From contig CALWZA010000001.1 of assembly GCA_944385905.1 (NCBI GenBank), positions 1-64,000 on the forward strand: a stretch of DNA of 64,000 nt. Direction: 5' to 3'. The notes under the pieces are model-generated. The model searched no databases, was not told the origin of the DNA, and was given only the letters and a program-made list of their open reading frames with translations. Positions 54,117 through 63,355 of this stretch are shown here, in pieces. The translations under genes were made by a program, and so were the position numbers. Source of the stretch: an uncultured Clostridia bacterium (lineage in GTDB: Bacteria; Bacillota; Clostridia; Oscillospirales; Ruminococcaceae). Numbering within the stretch: position 1 is the stretch's first letter; each line of letters starts with the position of its first letter.

Positions 54117-54407
54117 ATGCTCTGTAAGCTGTCTGATTTGAAAGACAAGGAGGTGGTCTGCGTAAAAACCGGACTTAAGCTCGGATATGTCGACGATGTA
54201 TTGCTTGATACAGAAGATGAGACCGTAAAATCATTTATTATTTACGGACGTCTCCGGTTTTTCGGACTGTTCGGCAGAGACAGCGATATAGTGGTAAAAT
54301 GTACGGATATCGAGCTTGTCGGGGAAGATACTATTCTGGTAACAAATCAGGAACAGCAAAGCTGCACAATTAAGAAAAAGTCAGCGCTTGAAAGTTTGTT
54401 TAAATAG
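54117..54407 (+). CDS. YlmC/YmxH-type PRC-barrel protein
   Basis: 96 residues from the ATG at 54117 (AGGGGTG upstream). One PRC-barrel: KLSDLKDKEVVCVKTGLKLGYVDDVLLD and SFIIYGRLRFFGLFGRDSDIVVKCTDIELVGEDTILV match the YlmC/YmxH family seen next to sporulation genes. The function is unknown. It is monocistronic by the spacing. Confidence 0.85.
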   Translation: MLCKLSDLKDKEVVCVKTGLKLGYVDDVLLDTEDETVKSFIIYGRLRFFGLFGRDSDIVVKCTDIELVGEDTILVTNQEQQSCTIKKKSALESLFK

Positions 54408-54434
54408 CCAGTATGAAAATTTTCAGTAAAATGA

Positions 54435-54440
54435 TATAAT
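54435..54440 (+). promoter_or_regulatory. -10 element of rpsB operon
   Basis: TATAAT with no clear -35 (TATGAA at 17 bp). The transcript would start near 54447, giving a 120-nt leader. Confidence 0.5.
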
Positions 54441-54446
54441 ATTTAA

Positions 54447-54560
54447 GCTAATTCGCACGCTTGTACTTTTGCCGTGGTTCCCGAATCGTTCGGGTGTGGG
54501 CAAGTTAAGTAAAGCGGAGGCTGTCGGCAAAAGCCGGCAAATAAAAACCAACAGGAGGAA
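54447..54560 (+). promoter_or_regulatory. Structured rpsB leader
   Basis: TTGCC and GGCAA enclose CCCGAA-TCG-TTCGGG (54469-54504). A second hairpin GTCGGC-AAAA-GCCGGC (54523-54538) sits 14 nt before AGGAGG. TTGCCG in the first can also pair with CGGCAA in the second. This resembles an autogenous ribosomal-protein leader; S2 as ligand is inferred. Confidence 0.5.
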
Positions 54561-54566
54561 GCTACA

Positions 54567-55316
54567 ATGGCAGTAGTATCAATGAAACAGCTTCTTGAAG
54601 CAGGCGTTCATTTCGGACACCAGACAAGAAGATGGAACCCGAAAATGGCTCCGTACATTTTCACAGAAAGAAACGGAATTTACATCATCGACCTTCAGCA
54701 GACGGTAAAGAAGCTTGACGAAGCTTATATGTTTATCCGTGAGGTGTCGGCAAACGGCGGAGACGTACTCTTTGTCGGAACAAAGAAGCAGGCCGGCGAT
54801 TCCATTAAGGAAGAAGCTATTAGAGCGGATGCTCATTATGTCAACGCAAGATGGCTCGGCGGAATGATGACAAACTTCAAAACAATTCAGAAAAGAATCG
54901 GAAGACTTGAACAGCTTCACAGAATGTCAGAGGACGGAACATTTGACCTTTTGCCTAAGAAGGAAGTTGTAAAGCTCAACCTTGAGATTGAAAAGCTTGA
55001 AAAATATCTCGGCGGAATCAAGAAGATGACAAAGCTTCCCGGAGCGCTTTTCATAGTTGACCCAAGGAAAGAAAAGATTGCTGTTGCAGAGGCAAAGAAG
55101 CTCGGAATACCCGTTGTCGCAATAGTAGATACAAACTGCGACCCCGATGAGGTTGATTACGTTATCCCCGGAAACGACGACGCAATCAGAGCAGTAAAGC
55201 TTATAGCGGGCGCTATGGCTGACGCTGTCATAGAGGGAAGACAGGGCGAGACAGCCGCTCCCGAGGCTGAGGCTGAGGAAGAAGCCGCGGCTGAGGATAC
55301 ACAGAGCGCAGAGTAA
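54567..55316 (+). CDS. rpsB: 30S ribosomal protein S2
   Basis: 249 residues. [19 protein letters not shown], the [12 protein letters not shown] helix and [36 protein letters not shown] are invariant in S2. The C-terminal 20 residues are an acidic Ala/Glu tail. It joins the 30S subunit late, near the S1 site. tsf follows, as usual. Confidence 0.98.
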   Translation: MAVVSMKQLLEAGVHFGHQTRRWNPKMAPYIFTERNGIYIIDLQQTVKKLDEAYMFIREVSANGGDVLFVGTKKQAGDSIKEEAIRADAHYVNARWLGGMMTNFKTIQKRIGRLEQLHRMSEDGTFDLLPKKEVVKLNLEIEKLEKYLGGIKKMTKLPGALFIVDPRKEKIAVAEAKKLGIPVVAIVDTNCDPDEVDYVIPGNDDAIRAVKLIAGAMADAVIEGRQGETAAPEAEAEEEAAAEDTQSAE

Positions 55317-55327
55317 TCATAAAATCA

Positions 55328-55352
55328 AAGGCAGGAACAAACTTCCTGCCTT
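55328..55352 (+). terminator. Hairpin between rpsB and tsf
   Basis: AAGGCAGGAA pairs with TTCCTGCCTT (10 bp) but with no T tract, so probably a pause or processing site rather than a full stop. Confidence 0.5.
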
Positions 55353-55397
55353 AAATTTGATACAGAATCGCAATAAAAATAATTTGGAGGTTATAAT

Positions 55398-56318
55398 ATG
55401 GCTAACATAACAGCTAAGGACGTAGCCGCGCTTCGTGAAAGAACAGGCGTAGGAATGATGGACTGCAAGAAGGCTCTTGTTGAAGCAGAGGGCGATATGG
55501 AAAAGGCAGTAGTCCTTCTTCGTGAAAAGGGACTCGCAACACAGGCTAAGAAAGCTGACAGAATCGCTGCCGAGGGACTCGTAACAGCAATTGTTGAAAA
55601 CGGTGTCGGAGCGGTTGTAGAGGTTAACTCTGAGACTGACTTCGTAGCAAATACAGAACAGTTCAAGAACTTTGTAAACATGGTTGCAAGAACAATACTT
55701 GAAAACAATCCTGCCGATGTAGAGGCTCTCAAGGCCTGCAAAGCAAGCGGCTCGGAGCTTACAGTTGAGCAGGAGCTTCAGGAAGTATTCCTCAAGATCA
55801 GAGAGAATATTCAGATCCGTCGCTTTGTAAGAATGGAGGGAATCCTCGTTCCTTATGTTCACGGTGAGGGCAGAATCGGAGTTATGGTTAAGCTTGAATC
55901 CGATATTGCTCCTGACAATGCAGAGCTTCTTGCGTGCGGTAAGGACTGCGCTCTCCAGATTGCCGCCATGAACGCTCCTTATCTCAACAGAGAAGCAGTT
56001 CCCGCTGATGTGCTTGAAAGCGAAAAGGCAATTATGAAAGCTCAGATTTCCGAGGATCCGAAAATGGCAAACAAGCCTGAACAGGTAATAGCGAAGATAA
56101 TTGACGGTAAGGTTGGAAAGTACTATTCTGAAAATTGCTTGCTCGAGCAAGAATTTGTCAAGGACGGAGACCTCACAGTTCAGAAGTATATTGATTCCGT
56201 AGCTAAGAAGCTCGGCGGTTCAATTAAGCTCGTTGATTATGTACGCTATGAGAGAGGCGAGGGAATCGCTAAGAAGGCGGACAATTTTGCGGATGAAGTC
56301 GCAAATATGATTAAGTAA
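55398..56318 (+). CDS. tsf: Elongation factor Ts
   Basis: 306 residues. The N-terminal UBA-like domain (TAKDVAALRERTGVGMMDCKKAL) and the core with EVNSETDFVAN are the EF-Ts hallmarks. It recycles EF-Tu by GDP release. Length is normal. GGAGG precedes the ATG. Confidence 0.98.
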   Translation: MANITAKDVAALRERTGVGMMDCKKALVEAEGDMEKAVVLLREKGLATQAKKADRIAAEGLVTAIVENGVGAVVEVNSETDFVANTEQFKNFVNMVARTILENNPADVEALKACKASGSELTVEQELQEVFLKIRENIQIRRFVRMEGILVPYVHGEGRIGVMVKLESDIAPDNAELLACGKDCALQIAAMNAPYLNREAVPADVLESEKAIMKAQISEDPKMANKPEQVIAKIIDGKVGKYYSENCLLEQEFVKDGDLTVQKYIDSVAKKLGGSIKLVDYVRYERGEGIAKKADNFADEVANMIK

Positions 56319-56337
56319 TCTGTAAAAAGATTAAATT

Positions 56338-56365
56338 AAGCGGTGCGTTTTCGTGCCGCTTTTTT
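56338..56365 (+). terminator. Terminator of rpsB-tsf
   Basis: AAGCGG plus inner pairs with CCGCTT, then T5. Confidence 0.8.
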
Positions 56366-56449
56366 AATGTGCTTATGTGCGCTGTACAAGTACAAGCGTT
56401 TTTCACAAGAAAACAAATTATCTTTGCTTAAATTGTGTAAATATATCAA

Positions 56450-56478
56450 TTGACGAGGGTGATAAATAATAATATAAT
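56450..56478 (+). promoter_or_regulatory. Promoter of aspartokinase gene
   Basis: TTGACG (56450-56455), 17 bp, TATAAT (56473-56478). The leader is about 25 nt, too short for a lysine riboswitch. Confidence 0.8.
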
Positions 56479-56508
56479 AAAAATACTAACTGTTTTGGGG
56501 GAATAACT

Positions 56509-57831
56509 TTGCAGACAAAAGTTGTAAAATTCGGCGGCAGCTCACTTGCGGACGCCAACCAGTTTAAAAAAGTCGCCGATATAATTCTTTCTGAGAATTC
56601 AAGAAGATATGTCGTTCCGTCGGCTCCGGGCAAAAGATTTTCCGACGATATAAAAGTCACGGATATGCTTTATGCCTGCTATGATTCAGCTGTCAAAGGC
56701 GCCGATTTCAGCGAGCAGTTTAAAGCTATTATGGATAGATATAACAGTATAATCTCCGATCTCGGCCTTGACTTTTCGCTTGATAAAGACTTTGAAATAA
56801 TCCGGGCTTGCTTTATCGGCAGAGCGGGAAGAGACTACGCTGCTTCAAGAGGCGAGTACCTAAACGGCAAAATTCTTGCGAAGTATCTCGGATTTACCTT
56901 TGTAGACGCAGCGGAAGTTATTTTCTTTAACGATAACGGTACCCTTGATTCGGATAAAACAAACAGAGTGCTTTCAGAAAAGCTCAGCTATATTGAAAAA
57001 GCGGTCATTCCCGGCTTCTACGGCTCAATGCCTAATGATACGATAAAAACATTTTCAAGAGGCGGATCTGACATAACAGGTTCGATTGTCGCTGCGGCTG
57101 TCAAGGCTGATTTGTATGAAAACTGGACGGATGTTTCTGGATTTTTGCTTTGTGACCCAAGAATAGTAGAAAATCCTCAGCCGATTGTGACGATAACATA
57201 TAAGGAGCTCAGAGAGCTTTCGTATATGGGAGCAACGGTGCTTCACGAGGACGCTATTTTCCCAGTGAGAAAAGTAGGAATTCCAATTAATATCAAAAAC
57301 ACAAACCGTCCCGAGGATGCAGGTACTCTAATTGTAGAAAACGCTTCTTCGCAGAGCGAGTATACAATAACGGGAATCGCGGGCAAAAAGGGCTTTGCAA
57401 CAGTCAATATCGAAAAGGATATGATGAATTCTGAACTTGGGTTCGGAAGAAGGGTTCTCGAAGCGTTTGAAAAGCAGGGAGTTTCTTTCGAGCATATGCC
57501 TTCGGGAATCGACGCCATGAGCGTAATCGTAAACAAATCCGAACTCGAAGCTCATGAGCAGGAGGTTCTCGCAAGCCTTTACCGCAATACCAAACCCGAC
57601 CATATCGAGATTGACCGTGACCTTGCGCTTTTGGCTATTGTGGGCAGAGGAATGAAGTCTCAAAGGGGTACGGCCGCAAGAATTTTCGCTGCTCTTGCTC
57701 ACGCACATGTAAACGTAAAAATGATAGACCAAGGCTCAAGCGAGCTGAATATAATTGTCGGAATCAGCGAAGCCGATTTCAAAACGGCGACAAAAGCGAT
57801 TTACGATATTTTTGTTACGGAAAAGCTGTAA
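56509..57831 (+). CDS. Aspartate kinase
   Basis: 440 residues from a TTG with GGGGGAAT upstream. KVVKFGGSSLAD at the N-terminus, the Asp-binding FSRGGSDITGSIVAA and two C-terminal ACT domains (about 290-440; QSEYTITGIAGKKGFATVNIEKD and DLALLAIVGRGMKS) are seen. It phosphorylates aspartate for lysine, threonine and methionine synthesis. The ACT pair suggests feedback control by an amino acid; which one cannot be read. Confidence 0.94.
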   Translation: MQTKVVKFGGSSLADANQFKKVADIILSENSRRYVVPSAPGKRFSDDIKVTDMLYACYDSAVKGADFSEQFKAIMDRYNSIISDLGLDFSLDKDFEIIRACFIGRAGRDYAASRGEYLNGKILAKYLGFTFVDAAEVIFFNDNGTLDSDKTNRVLSEKLSYIEKAVIPGFYGSMPNDTIKTFSRGGSDITGSIVAAAVKADLYENWTDVSGFLLCDPRIVENPQPIVTITYKELRELSYMGATVLHEDAIFPVRKVGIPINIKNTNRPEDAGTLIVENASSQSEYTITGIAGKKGFATVNIEKDMMNSELGFGRRVLEAFEKQGVSFEHMPSGIDAMSVIVNKSELEAHEQEVLASLYRNTKPDHIEIDRDLALLAIVGRGMKSQRGTAARIFAALAHAHVNVKMIDQGSSELNIIVGISEADFKTATKAIYDIFVTEKL

Positions 57832-57851
57832 GGCAAAAATACACAATAATA

Positions 57852-57890
57852 ATATCGCTCTCCCGATTGTTTGGGAGAGCGATATTTTTT
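57852..57890. terminator. Terminator between aspartokinase and oligopeptidase genes
   Basis: A perfect 13-bp stem (57853-57865 with 57874-57886) followed by T5. The minus-strand flank is also T-rich. It overlaps the end of the minus-strand gene. Confidence 0.85.
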
Positions 57891-59598
57891 ATAATAAATG
57901 TGACTTATCCGCGCTGTCGAGCCACACTTTTGCCGATTGGGCAATGTCCTTAAGAGTGTTTTCATCGAAAGGAGATTTAAGACCCGCTGTCTTTAAAAGT
58001 TCCAGATAGTTCAGCTTTCCGGCATGAGATACAAGCTCCATATAGCGATTCCAAGCGTCTTTCATGTCTGACTGCGCCAGACGCCAGAATTGAAGTGCGG
58101 CGGCCTGAGCGAGACAGTAGTCAATATAATAGAACGGACTGCTGTAAATGTGAGACTGTCTTTGCCAGCCCATGCCCTCACCGTAAAAGGGCGAGCCGTC
58201 AAGCTTCATCCACGGCATATAGGTTTTCAAAAGCTTGCGCCAAACGTCGTGTCTTTCATTTGGCGACAGCTTAGGCTGTTCGTATATAATATGCTGAAAA
58301 TGGTCAACCATCGTGCCGTAAGGAATAAAAGTTATCGCCCCGAACAGGTGTCCGTATTTAAATTTTTCTGTGTCATTTCCGAAAAAGCCCTCAGCCCAGT
58401 TCCATGAGAAAAACTCCATCGACATCGAGTGAATCTCAGCGGATTCCATTGTTGGACAAACCGCCTCAATCGGGAAAATTTTATTGACCGCCATAGCCTG
58501 ATAGAAAGCGAAAGCGTGACCGGCCTCGTGAGTCATTACCTCAACATCACCTGATGTACCGTTAAAATTCGCGAAAATAAACGGGGTTTCATATTCATAA
58601 AGCTCAATGCAGTAGCCCCCGCCCTGTTTTCCTTTGCGGCTTAAAACATCAAGCATTTCGTTTTGATACATGCTGTCGATAAAGGCGGCAGTCTGGGGCG
58701 AAAGCTCATGATAAAACTTTTTTGCGTGATTTAAAATGTCTTCAGAGGTTCCGCTCGGACGTGCGTTTCCTGACTTGAACAGAAGAGCGGCGTCGGCAAA
58801 CGACAGAGGGTATTGAGCGCCTGTGCGTTCAGCCTGCTGCTTGTAAAGCTCCGAAGCGAGAGGAACAATGTAGTCAATTACGCCCTTTCTGAATTTTTCT
58901 ATGTCATGAGCGTCAAAACAGCTTCTCTTCATTTCATTGTATCCGAGTCCGACATAGTTGTCATAACCCATTATTTTTGCCTTGCTGTCACGAACTTTAA
59001 CAAGCTTGTCATAGAGAGAATCGAGTTCATTTTCGTGAGAACGGTAAAATTCGCCCTCTGCTTTCCAAGCGCTGTTTCTGATATCGTTGTCAGGGGATGT
59101 CTTGTAATATGTCATTTCGGAAAGAGTTTTCGTTGCGTTGTCGAATTTAATCTGAGCCGACGCAAGAAGCTTCTCATATTCAGAAACAAGCTTGTTTTCC
59201 TCCTGCATTTGAGGAATTATTTCCGGGGAAAAGCTTTTCATTGAAAGCTCAATATTTTTAAAGAACAGTTTTCCGTATTTATTCTCGAGCTGATCTTTGA
59301 ATTTGCTTTCAAAAAGAGCTTTGTCTACGGATTCGGTGTATTCGGTAAGCTGAGGAGAAACCTCGTCGACAAAATCGTTTTCTTTGTCGTAAAATTCGTC
59401 TTCAGTGTTGATAGAATGCCGTACAACGGCGATATAAAGCATAGTCATTATTTTTTTGATATATTTCTGATAGTTTTCAAATTCTCTGTCGGCAACCTCA
59501 AAGCTTTTAGCGCCGGCAATTTTTTCGCATGCCGATGAGCAAACAGACTTAATTTCGTCAATTTCAGGTCTTTTATATTGTATTTCTGAAAATTTCAT
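57889..59598 (-). CDS. M3-family oligoendopeptidase
   Basis: 569 residues from the ATG at 59598 (AAAGGA upstream, 9 nt). The zinc motif is HEAGHAF in MTHEAGHAFAFYQAM, with the third ligand Glu in MESAEIHSMSMEFF. IELYEYETPFIFANFNGT precedes it. The helical two-lobe architecture of PepF-type enzymes degrades short peptides in the cytoplasm. It is monocistronic. Confidence 0.94.
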   Translation of the reverse strand: MKFSEIQYKRPEIDEIKSVCSSACEKIAGAKSFEVADREFENYQKYIKKIMTMLYIAVVRHSINTEDEFYDKENDFVDEVSPQLTEYTESVDKALFESKFKDQLENKYGKLFFKNIELSMKSFSPEIIPQMQEENKLVSEYEKLLASAQIKFDNATKTLSEMTYYKTSPDNDIRNSAWKAEGEFYRSHENELDSLYDKLVKVRDSKAKIMGYDNYVGLGYNEMKRSCFDAHDIEKFRKGVIDYIVPLASELYKQQAERTGAQYPLSFADAALLFKSGNARPSGTSEDILNHAKKFYHELSPQTAAFIDSMYQNEMLDVLSRKGKQGGGYCIELYEYETPFIFANFNGTSGDVEVMTHEAGHAFAFYQAMAVNKIFPIEAVCPTMESAEIHSMSMEFFSWNWAEGFFGNDTEKFKYGHLFGAITFIPYGTMVDHFQHIIYEQPKLSPNERHDVWRKLLKTYMPWMKLDGSPFYGEGMGWQRQSHIYSSPFYYIDYCLAQAAALQFWRLAQSDMKDAWNRYMELVSHAGKLNYLELLKTAGLKSPFDENTLKDIAQSAKVWLDSADKSHLL

Positions 59599-59675
59599 AA
59601 AAATCAATCCTTTCAATATATTTTATTCCGGCAATAATTTTATATACTAAAGTGCAAAGCAGATATTTTAAATAA

Positions 59676-59704
59676 AGTATAACACAAAAATCAAAGCGGC
59701 GCAA
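59676..59704 (-). promoter_or_regulatory. Promoter of oligoendopeptidase gene
   Basis: Minus strand TTGCGC (59699-59704), 17 bp ending TTGTGT, TATACT (59676-59681). Confidence 0.6.
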
Positions 59705-59734
59705 TAAATTTGCAAAAAAATATATATAAACCCC

Positions 59735-59762
59735 TTGACAAATTAAATATATGTGGTATAAT
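59735..59762 (+). promoter_or_regulatory. Promoter of RHH-clpB operon
   Basis: TTGACA (59735-59740), 16 bp ending ATGTGG, TATAAT (59757-59762). No CIRCE or CtsR-type operator was recognised. Confidence 0.8.
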
Positions 59763-59837
59763 AAATTCGTAGAAAAAATTATATAATAAAATTATCGAGT
59801 TATGTATAAAATTCAAGCAGAAAGGAATGGTGGGCAA

Positions 59838-60488
59838 ATGAACAAGAGCATGTACAGCCTGATATTGTCTGATGAGGTTGTCGAAGCGGTTGACCGAATG
59901 GCGAAGCTGTCCGGTCTGACGCGTTCAGGGCTTGTTAATAAAGTGCTTGCCGAATATGTGTCATATGTAACTCCGGAGCAGAGAATGAGAAACACCATCG
60001 AGCAGATTGAAAAGGACATTAAGTCAAGGGCAAGGGAAGAATTCAAGCTTATGTTTGCGCCGAACGACAGTGCGATAACCGCAATGAGCGTTTTAAAGTA
60101 TAAGTACAATCCGAGCATCAAATACAATGTCCTTTTGTCGAGAGATGACTGTGAAAGCTGCGGAGAATTGAGGGTTACTCTCAGGACTCAAAACGCAAGT
60201 TTGATTGAGGATTTCGGAAACTTTTGCAGGGCATGGTGCTCAATAGAGGAGGCGGTTTTACCCGATGTTCCGGCATACGAAGTAATCGACGGGGCATATC
60301 GAAGACAGCTTAAGGTGTCAAAGCCGTGTTCTACCGAAAAGCTTGCCAAGGGAATATCAGCGTATATACAGGTGATGAATTCGTGCCTGCGACTGTTTAT
60401 TTCCGAACGCGAGAATGTTTCTGAAGCATATGACAGCATAGCAAAGCAATATGTAATCAGTTATAAGAAAGGGCTTATTAACGTATAG
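59838..60488 (+). CDS. Ribbon-helix-helix-domain protein, unknown
   Basis: 216 residues from the ATG at 59838 (GGTGGGC upstream). The first 50 residues (MYSLILSDEVVEAVDRMAKL, then SGLTRSGLVNKVLAEYV) are a CopG/Arc-type ribbon-helix-helix with a beta strand and two helices, expected to bind DNA as a dimer. The rest (about 60-216) is not recognised; it has a CESCGE motif and a mixed alpha/beta pattern. It lies 57 bp before clpB on the same promoter, so it may regulate clpB or itself. No toxin partner is visible. Confidence 0.6.
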   Translation: MNKSMYSLILSDEVVEAVDRMAKLSGLTRSGLVNKVLAEYVSYVTPEQRMRNTIEQIEKDIKSRAREEFKLMFAPNDSAITAMSVLKYKYNPSIKYNVLLSRDDCESCGELRVTLRTQNASLIEDFGNFCRAWCSIEEAVLPDVPAYEVIDGAYRRQLKVSKPCSTEKLAKGISAYIQVMNSCLRLFISERENVSEAYDSIAKQYVISYKKGLINV

Positions 60489-60545
60489 CAAACAAATAAA
60501 CAGAAAAAGAGACAAAAAACAGATCAACAGAAAGGAAATGATCAC

Positions 60546-63149
60546 ATGAACGCACAAAAATTTACTCAAAAGTCGCTTGAAGCGATTCAATCAGCGCAAA
60601 ACATCTCAACAGAATATCAAAGCAACCAGATTGAGCAGGAGCATTTGCTGTACGCCCTGCTGACTCAAAGCGACGGGCTTATCGGGCATCTGATTACAGC
60701 GATGGGTAAGAGCGAGGCTGATATCAGAAACGGCGTTTTGAAAATTATTGAGGGGATGCCGAGAGTCTCAGGCTCGGGAAGAAGCCTTAATTCGGTTTAT
60801 GTATCTTCGCTTGTAAACGAAAACCTTGCCGAAGCGGAGAGACAGGCTGAGCGGATGAAGGACGAGTTTGTATCGGTTGAGCATATCATGCTCGCGATAT
60901 TTGAAAAGCCGTCGTCAAAAGTAAACGAGCTGTTTAAGATGCACGGCATAACCAAAAACGACTTTCTCAAAGAGCTTGCCAAAGTAAGGGGAAACAGCAG
61001 AGTAACCACAGACACTCCCGAATCTACCTACGACGTTTTAAAGAAATACGGTCAGGATTTGGTTGAGCTTGCGAAAAATCAAAAGCTTGATCCGGTTATC
61101 GGACGAGACAGCGAAATAAGAAGCGTAATTCAGATTTTGTCAAGAAAAACCAAGAACAACCCTGTGCTTATAGGAGAACCGGGAGTAGGAAAAACCGCGA
61201 TTGCCGAGGGACTCGCTCTGAGAATAGTCAGGGGAGACGTACCGAATAACCTGAAGGACAGACAGGTATTTTCGCTTGATATGGGAGCTTTGATAGCCGG
61301 AGCAAAGTATCAGGGTGAGTTTGAGGAAAGGCTGAAAGCCGTTCTTGAAGCCATAAAGAAAAGCGAAGGCAAAATAATACTGTTTATCGACGAGCTTCAC
61401 ACTATTGTCGGAGCGGGAAAAACAAGCGGAGCGATGGACGCCGGAAACCTCTTGAAACCTATGCTCGCGAGAGGAGAACTGCACTGTATAGGCGCGACAA
61501 CTTTAAACGAGTATCGGCAGTATATAGAAAAGGACGCCGCTCTTGAAAGACGTTTTCAGCCTGTTTTGGTTGCCGAGCCGACTGTTGAGGACACTATTTC
61601 AATCCTGAGAGGACTTAAGGAGCGCTATGAGGTGTTCCACGGAGTTAAAATTCAGGATTCGGCGCTTATAGCCGCCGCAACCTTGTCAAACAGGTATATT
61701 TCAGACAGATTTTTGCCGGATAAGGCAATCGACCTTGTAGACGAGGCTTGCGCCCTGATAAAGACCGAGATGGATTCAATGCCGACTGAGCTTGATGAAA
61801 TCTCGAGAAAAATTATGCAGCATGAGATTGAGGAAGCTGCTCTGAAAAAGGAAACCGACCATCTTTCGGCGGAGCATCTTGCGGAAATTCAGAAAGAGCT
61901 TGCGGACATGAGAGCCCAGTTTGCCGAAATGAAAGCAAAATGGGAGAATGAAAAAACAGGTATTTCAAAGGTCAGAAAGCTGAGAGAGGAAATTGAAAGC
62001 GTTAATGCTGAAATTGAGAAAGCCGAGAGAAGCTATGACCTTGAAAAGCTTGCCGAACTGAAATACGGTAAGCTTCCGACTTTAAAGCAGGAGCTTGCCG
62101 ATGAGGAAAAGAAAGCGGAGGACACAACACAAAAGTCGTCGTCGCTTCTCCGTGACAGGGTAACAGATGAGGAAATAGCTAAAATTATCTGCCGCTGGAC
62201 AGGAATCCCCGTTGCGAAGCTGATGGAGGGCGAACGTGAAAAGCTGCTCGGCATGGAGGGCATACTCCATCAAAGAGTTGTCGGACAGGACGAAGCGGTT
62301 GAAAAAGTATCCGACGCTATACTCCGTTCAAGAGCGGGAATACAGAATCCTAACCGTCCGATAGGTTCGTTCCTGTTTATGGGACCTACCGGAGTCGGAA
62401 AAACAGAGCTTGCGAAAGCTCTTGCCCAGGCTCTTTTTGACGATGAAAAGAACCTTATCAGAATTGATATGAGTGAGTATATGGAGAAATACTCAGTAAG
62501 CAGACTCATCGGAGCGCCTCCGGGATATGTCGGATACGAGGAGGGCGGACAGCTTACAGAGGCAGTCAGAAGAAAGCCTTACGCTGTTGTTCTGTTTGAT
62601 GAGATTGAGAAAGCTCATCCGGATGTATTCAATATTTTGCTTCAGGTACTTGACGACGGCAGAATTACCGACTCTCAGGGAAGAACTGTAGATTTTAAGA
62701 ATACGATTATTATCCTCACATCAAACCTCGGCTCAGCCGATATTCTTGACGGCATCACCGAAAATAATGAAATATCTCAGTCCGCAAAGGACAGGGTCAT
62801 GGCTCTTTTAAGACAGTCGTTCAGACCGGAGTTCTTAAACAGGCTTGATGAGATTGTATTCTATAAGCCGCTCGCGAAGAGCGAAATCAGCTCTATTGTC
62901 GAGCTAATGCTTAAGGATTTGAGGTCAAGGCTTGCCGATAAACAGCTTACTCTGACGGTTACGGACAGCGCAAAGCAGGCAATCATCGACGAGGGCTACA
63001 ATCCTGTTTACGGTGCGAGACCGCTTAAGAGGCTTATCCAGAGCAAAATTGAGACTCTCATTGCGAAAAGCATTATTGCGGACGACCTCGAACCCGGTAC
63101 AAATCTGACTGTTGATTTTGACGGCAGTTCGTTTAAAGTTTCACATTAA
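60546..63149 (+). CDS. clpB: ClpB disaggregase
   Basis: 867 residues. Clp-N double repeat (5-145), AAA-1 with Walker [10 protein letters not shown] (about 206), the coiled-coil M domain (about 410-530) that defines ClpB, and AAA-2 with Walker [10 protein letters not shown] (about 612) and the pore loop EGGQLTEAV. No ClpP-binding IGF/L loop is needed. It solubilises protein aggregates with DnaK after heat stress. It follows an RHH-domain gene rather than a CtsR/HrcA-type repressor gene. Confidence 0.97.
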   Translation: MNAQKFTQKSLEAIQSAQNISTEYQSNQIEQEHLLYALLTQSDGLIGHLITAMGKSEADIRNGVLKIIEGMPRVSGSGRSLNSVYVSSLVNENLAEAERQAERMKDEFVSVEHIMLAIFEKPSSKVNELFKMHGITKNDFLKELAKVRGNSRVTTDTPESTYDVLKKYGQDLVELAKNQKLDPVIGRDSEIRSVIQILSRKTKNNPVLIGEPGVGKTAIAEGLALRIVRGDVPNNLKDRQVFSLDMGALIAGAKYQGEFEERLKAVLEAIKKSEGKIILFIDELHTIVGAGKTSGAMDAGNLLKPMLARGELHCIGATTLNEYRQYIEKDAALERRFQPVLVAEPTVEDTISILRGLKERYEVFHGVKIQDSALIAAATLSNRYISDRFLPDKAIDLVDEACALIKTEMDSMPTELDEISRKIMQHEIEEAALKKETDHLSAEHLAEIQKELADMRAQFAEMKAKWENEKTGISKVRKLREEIESVNAEIEKAERSYDLEKLAELKYGKLPTLKQELADEEKKAEDTTQKSSSLLRDRVTDEEIAKIICRWTGIPVAKLMEGEREKLLGMEGILHQRVVGQDEAVEKVSDAILRSRAGIQNPNRPIGSFLFMGPTGVGKTELAKALAQALFDDEKNLIRIDMSEYMEKYSVSRLIGAPPGYVGYEEGGQLTEAVRRKPYAVVLFDEIEKAHPDVFNILLQVLDDGRITDSQGRTVDFKNTIIILTSNLGSADILDGITENNEISQSAKDRVMALLRQSFRPEFLNRLDEIVFYKPLAKSEISSIVELMLKDLRSRLADKQLTLTVTDSAKQAIIDEGYNPVYGARPLKRLIQSKIETLIAKSIIADDLEPGTNLTVDFDGSSFKVSH

Positions 63150-63159
63150 ATAAATATCA

Positions 63160-63201
63160 AAAAACGGCGTTCCTGTGTATAAGCACAGGGGCGCCGTTTT
63201 G
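63160..63201 (+). terminator. Terminator of clpB operon
   Basis: ACGGCG plus CCTGTG pairs with CACAGG plus CGCCGT, with a 2-nt bulge on each side, then TTTTG. Confidence 0.85.
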
Positions 63202-63311
63202 TCAATTTGCAAAAATGTAAAATATCAGTATAGACGTCTTTAGAAAATTGTTAAATAATATGAATCGAAAAAAATGTATAAAACTTACTTTTAATATTGC
63301 TGTAATTGTGC

Positions 63312-63317
63312 TATACT
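63312..63317 (+). promoter_or_regulatory. -10 element of helicase gene
   Basis: TATACT preceded by TTGTGC; no good -35 at 17 bp. Confidence 0.5.
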
Positions 63318-63355
63318 TAATATAATTTATAAATAAATATTACGGACGGGATATA

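Noticed and set aside
55317-56150. 277-codon minus-strand open frame
   Set aside because: It is the antisense of tsf, with poor composition and no plausible protein features.
56400-56508. Lysine riboswitch upstream of the aspartokinase gene
   Set aside because: The start site from the consensus promoter leaves only about 25 nt of leader.
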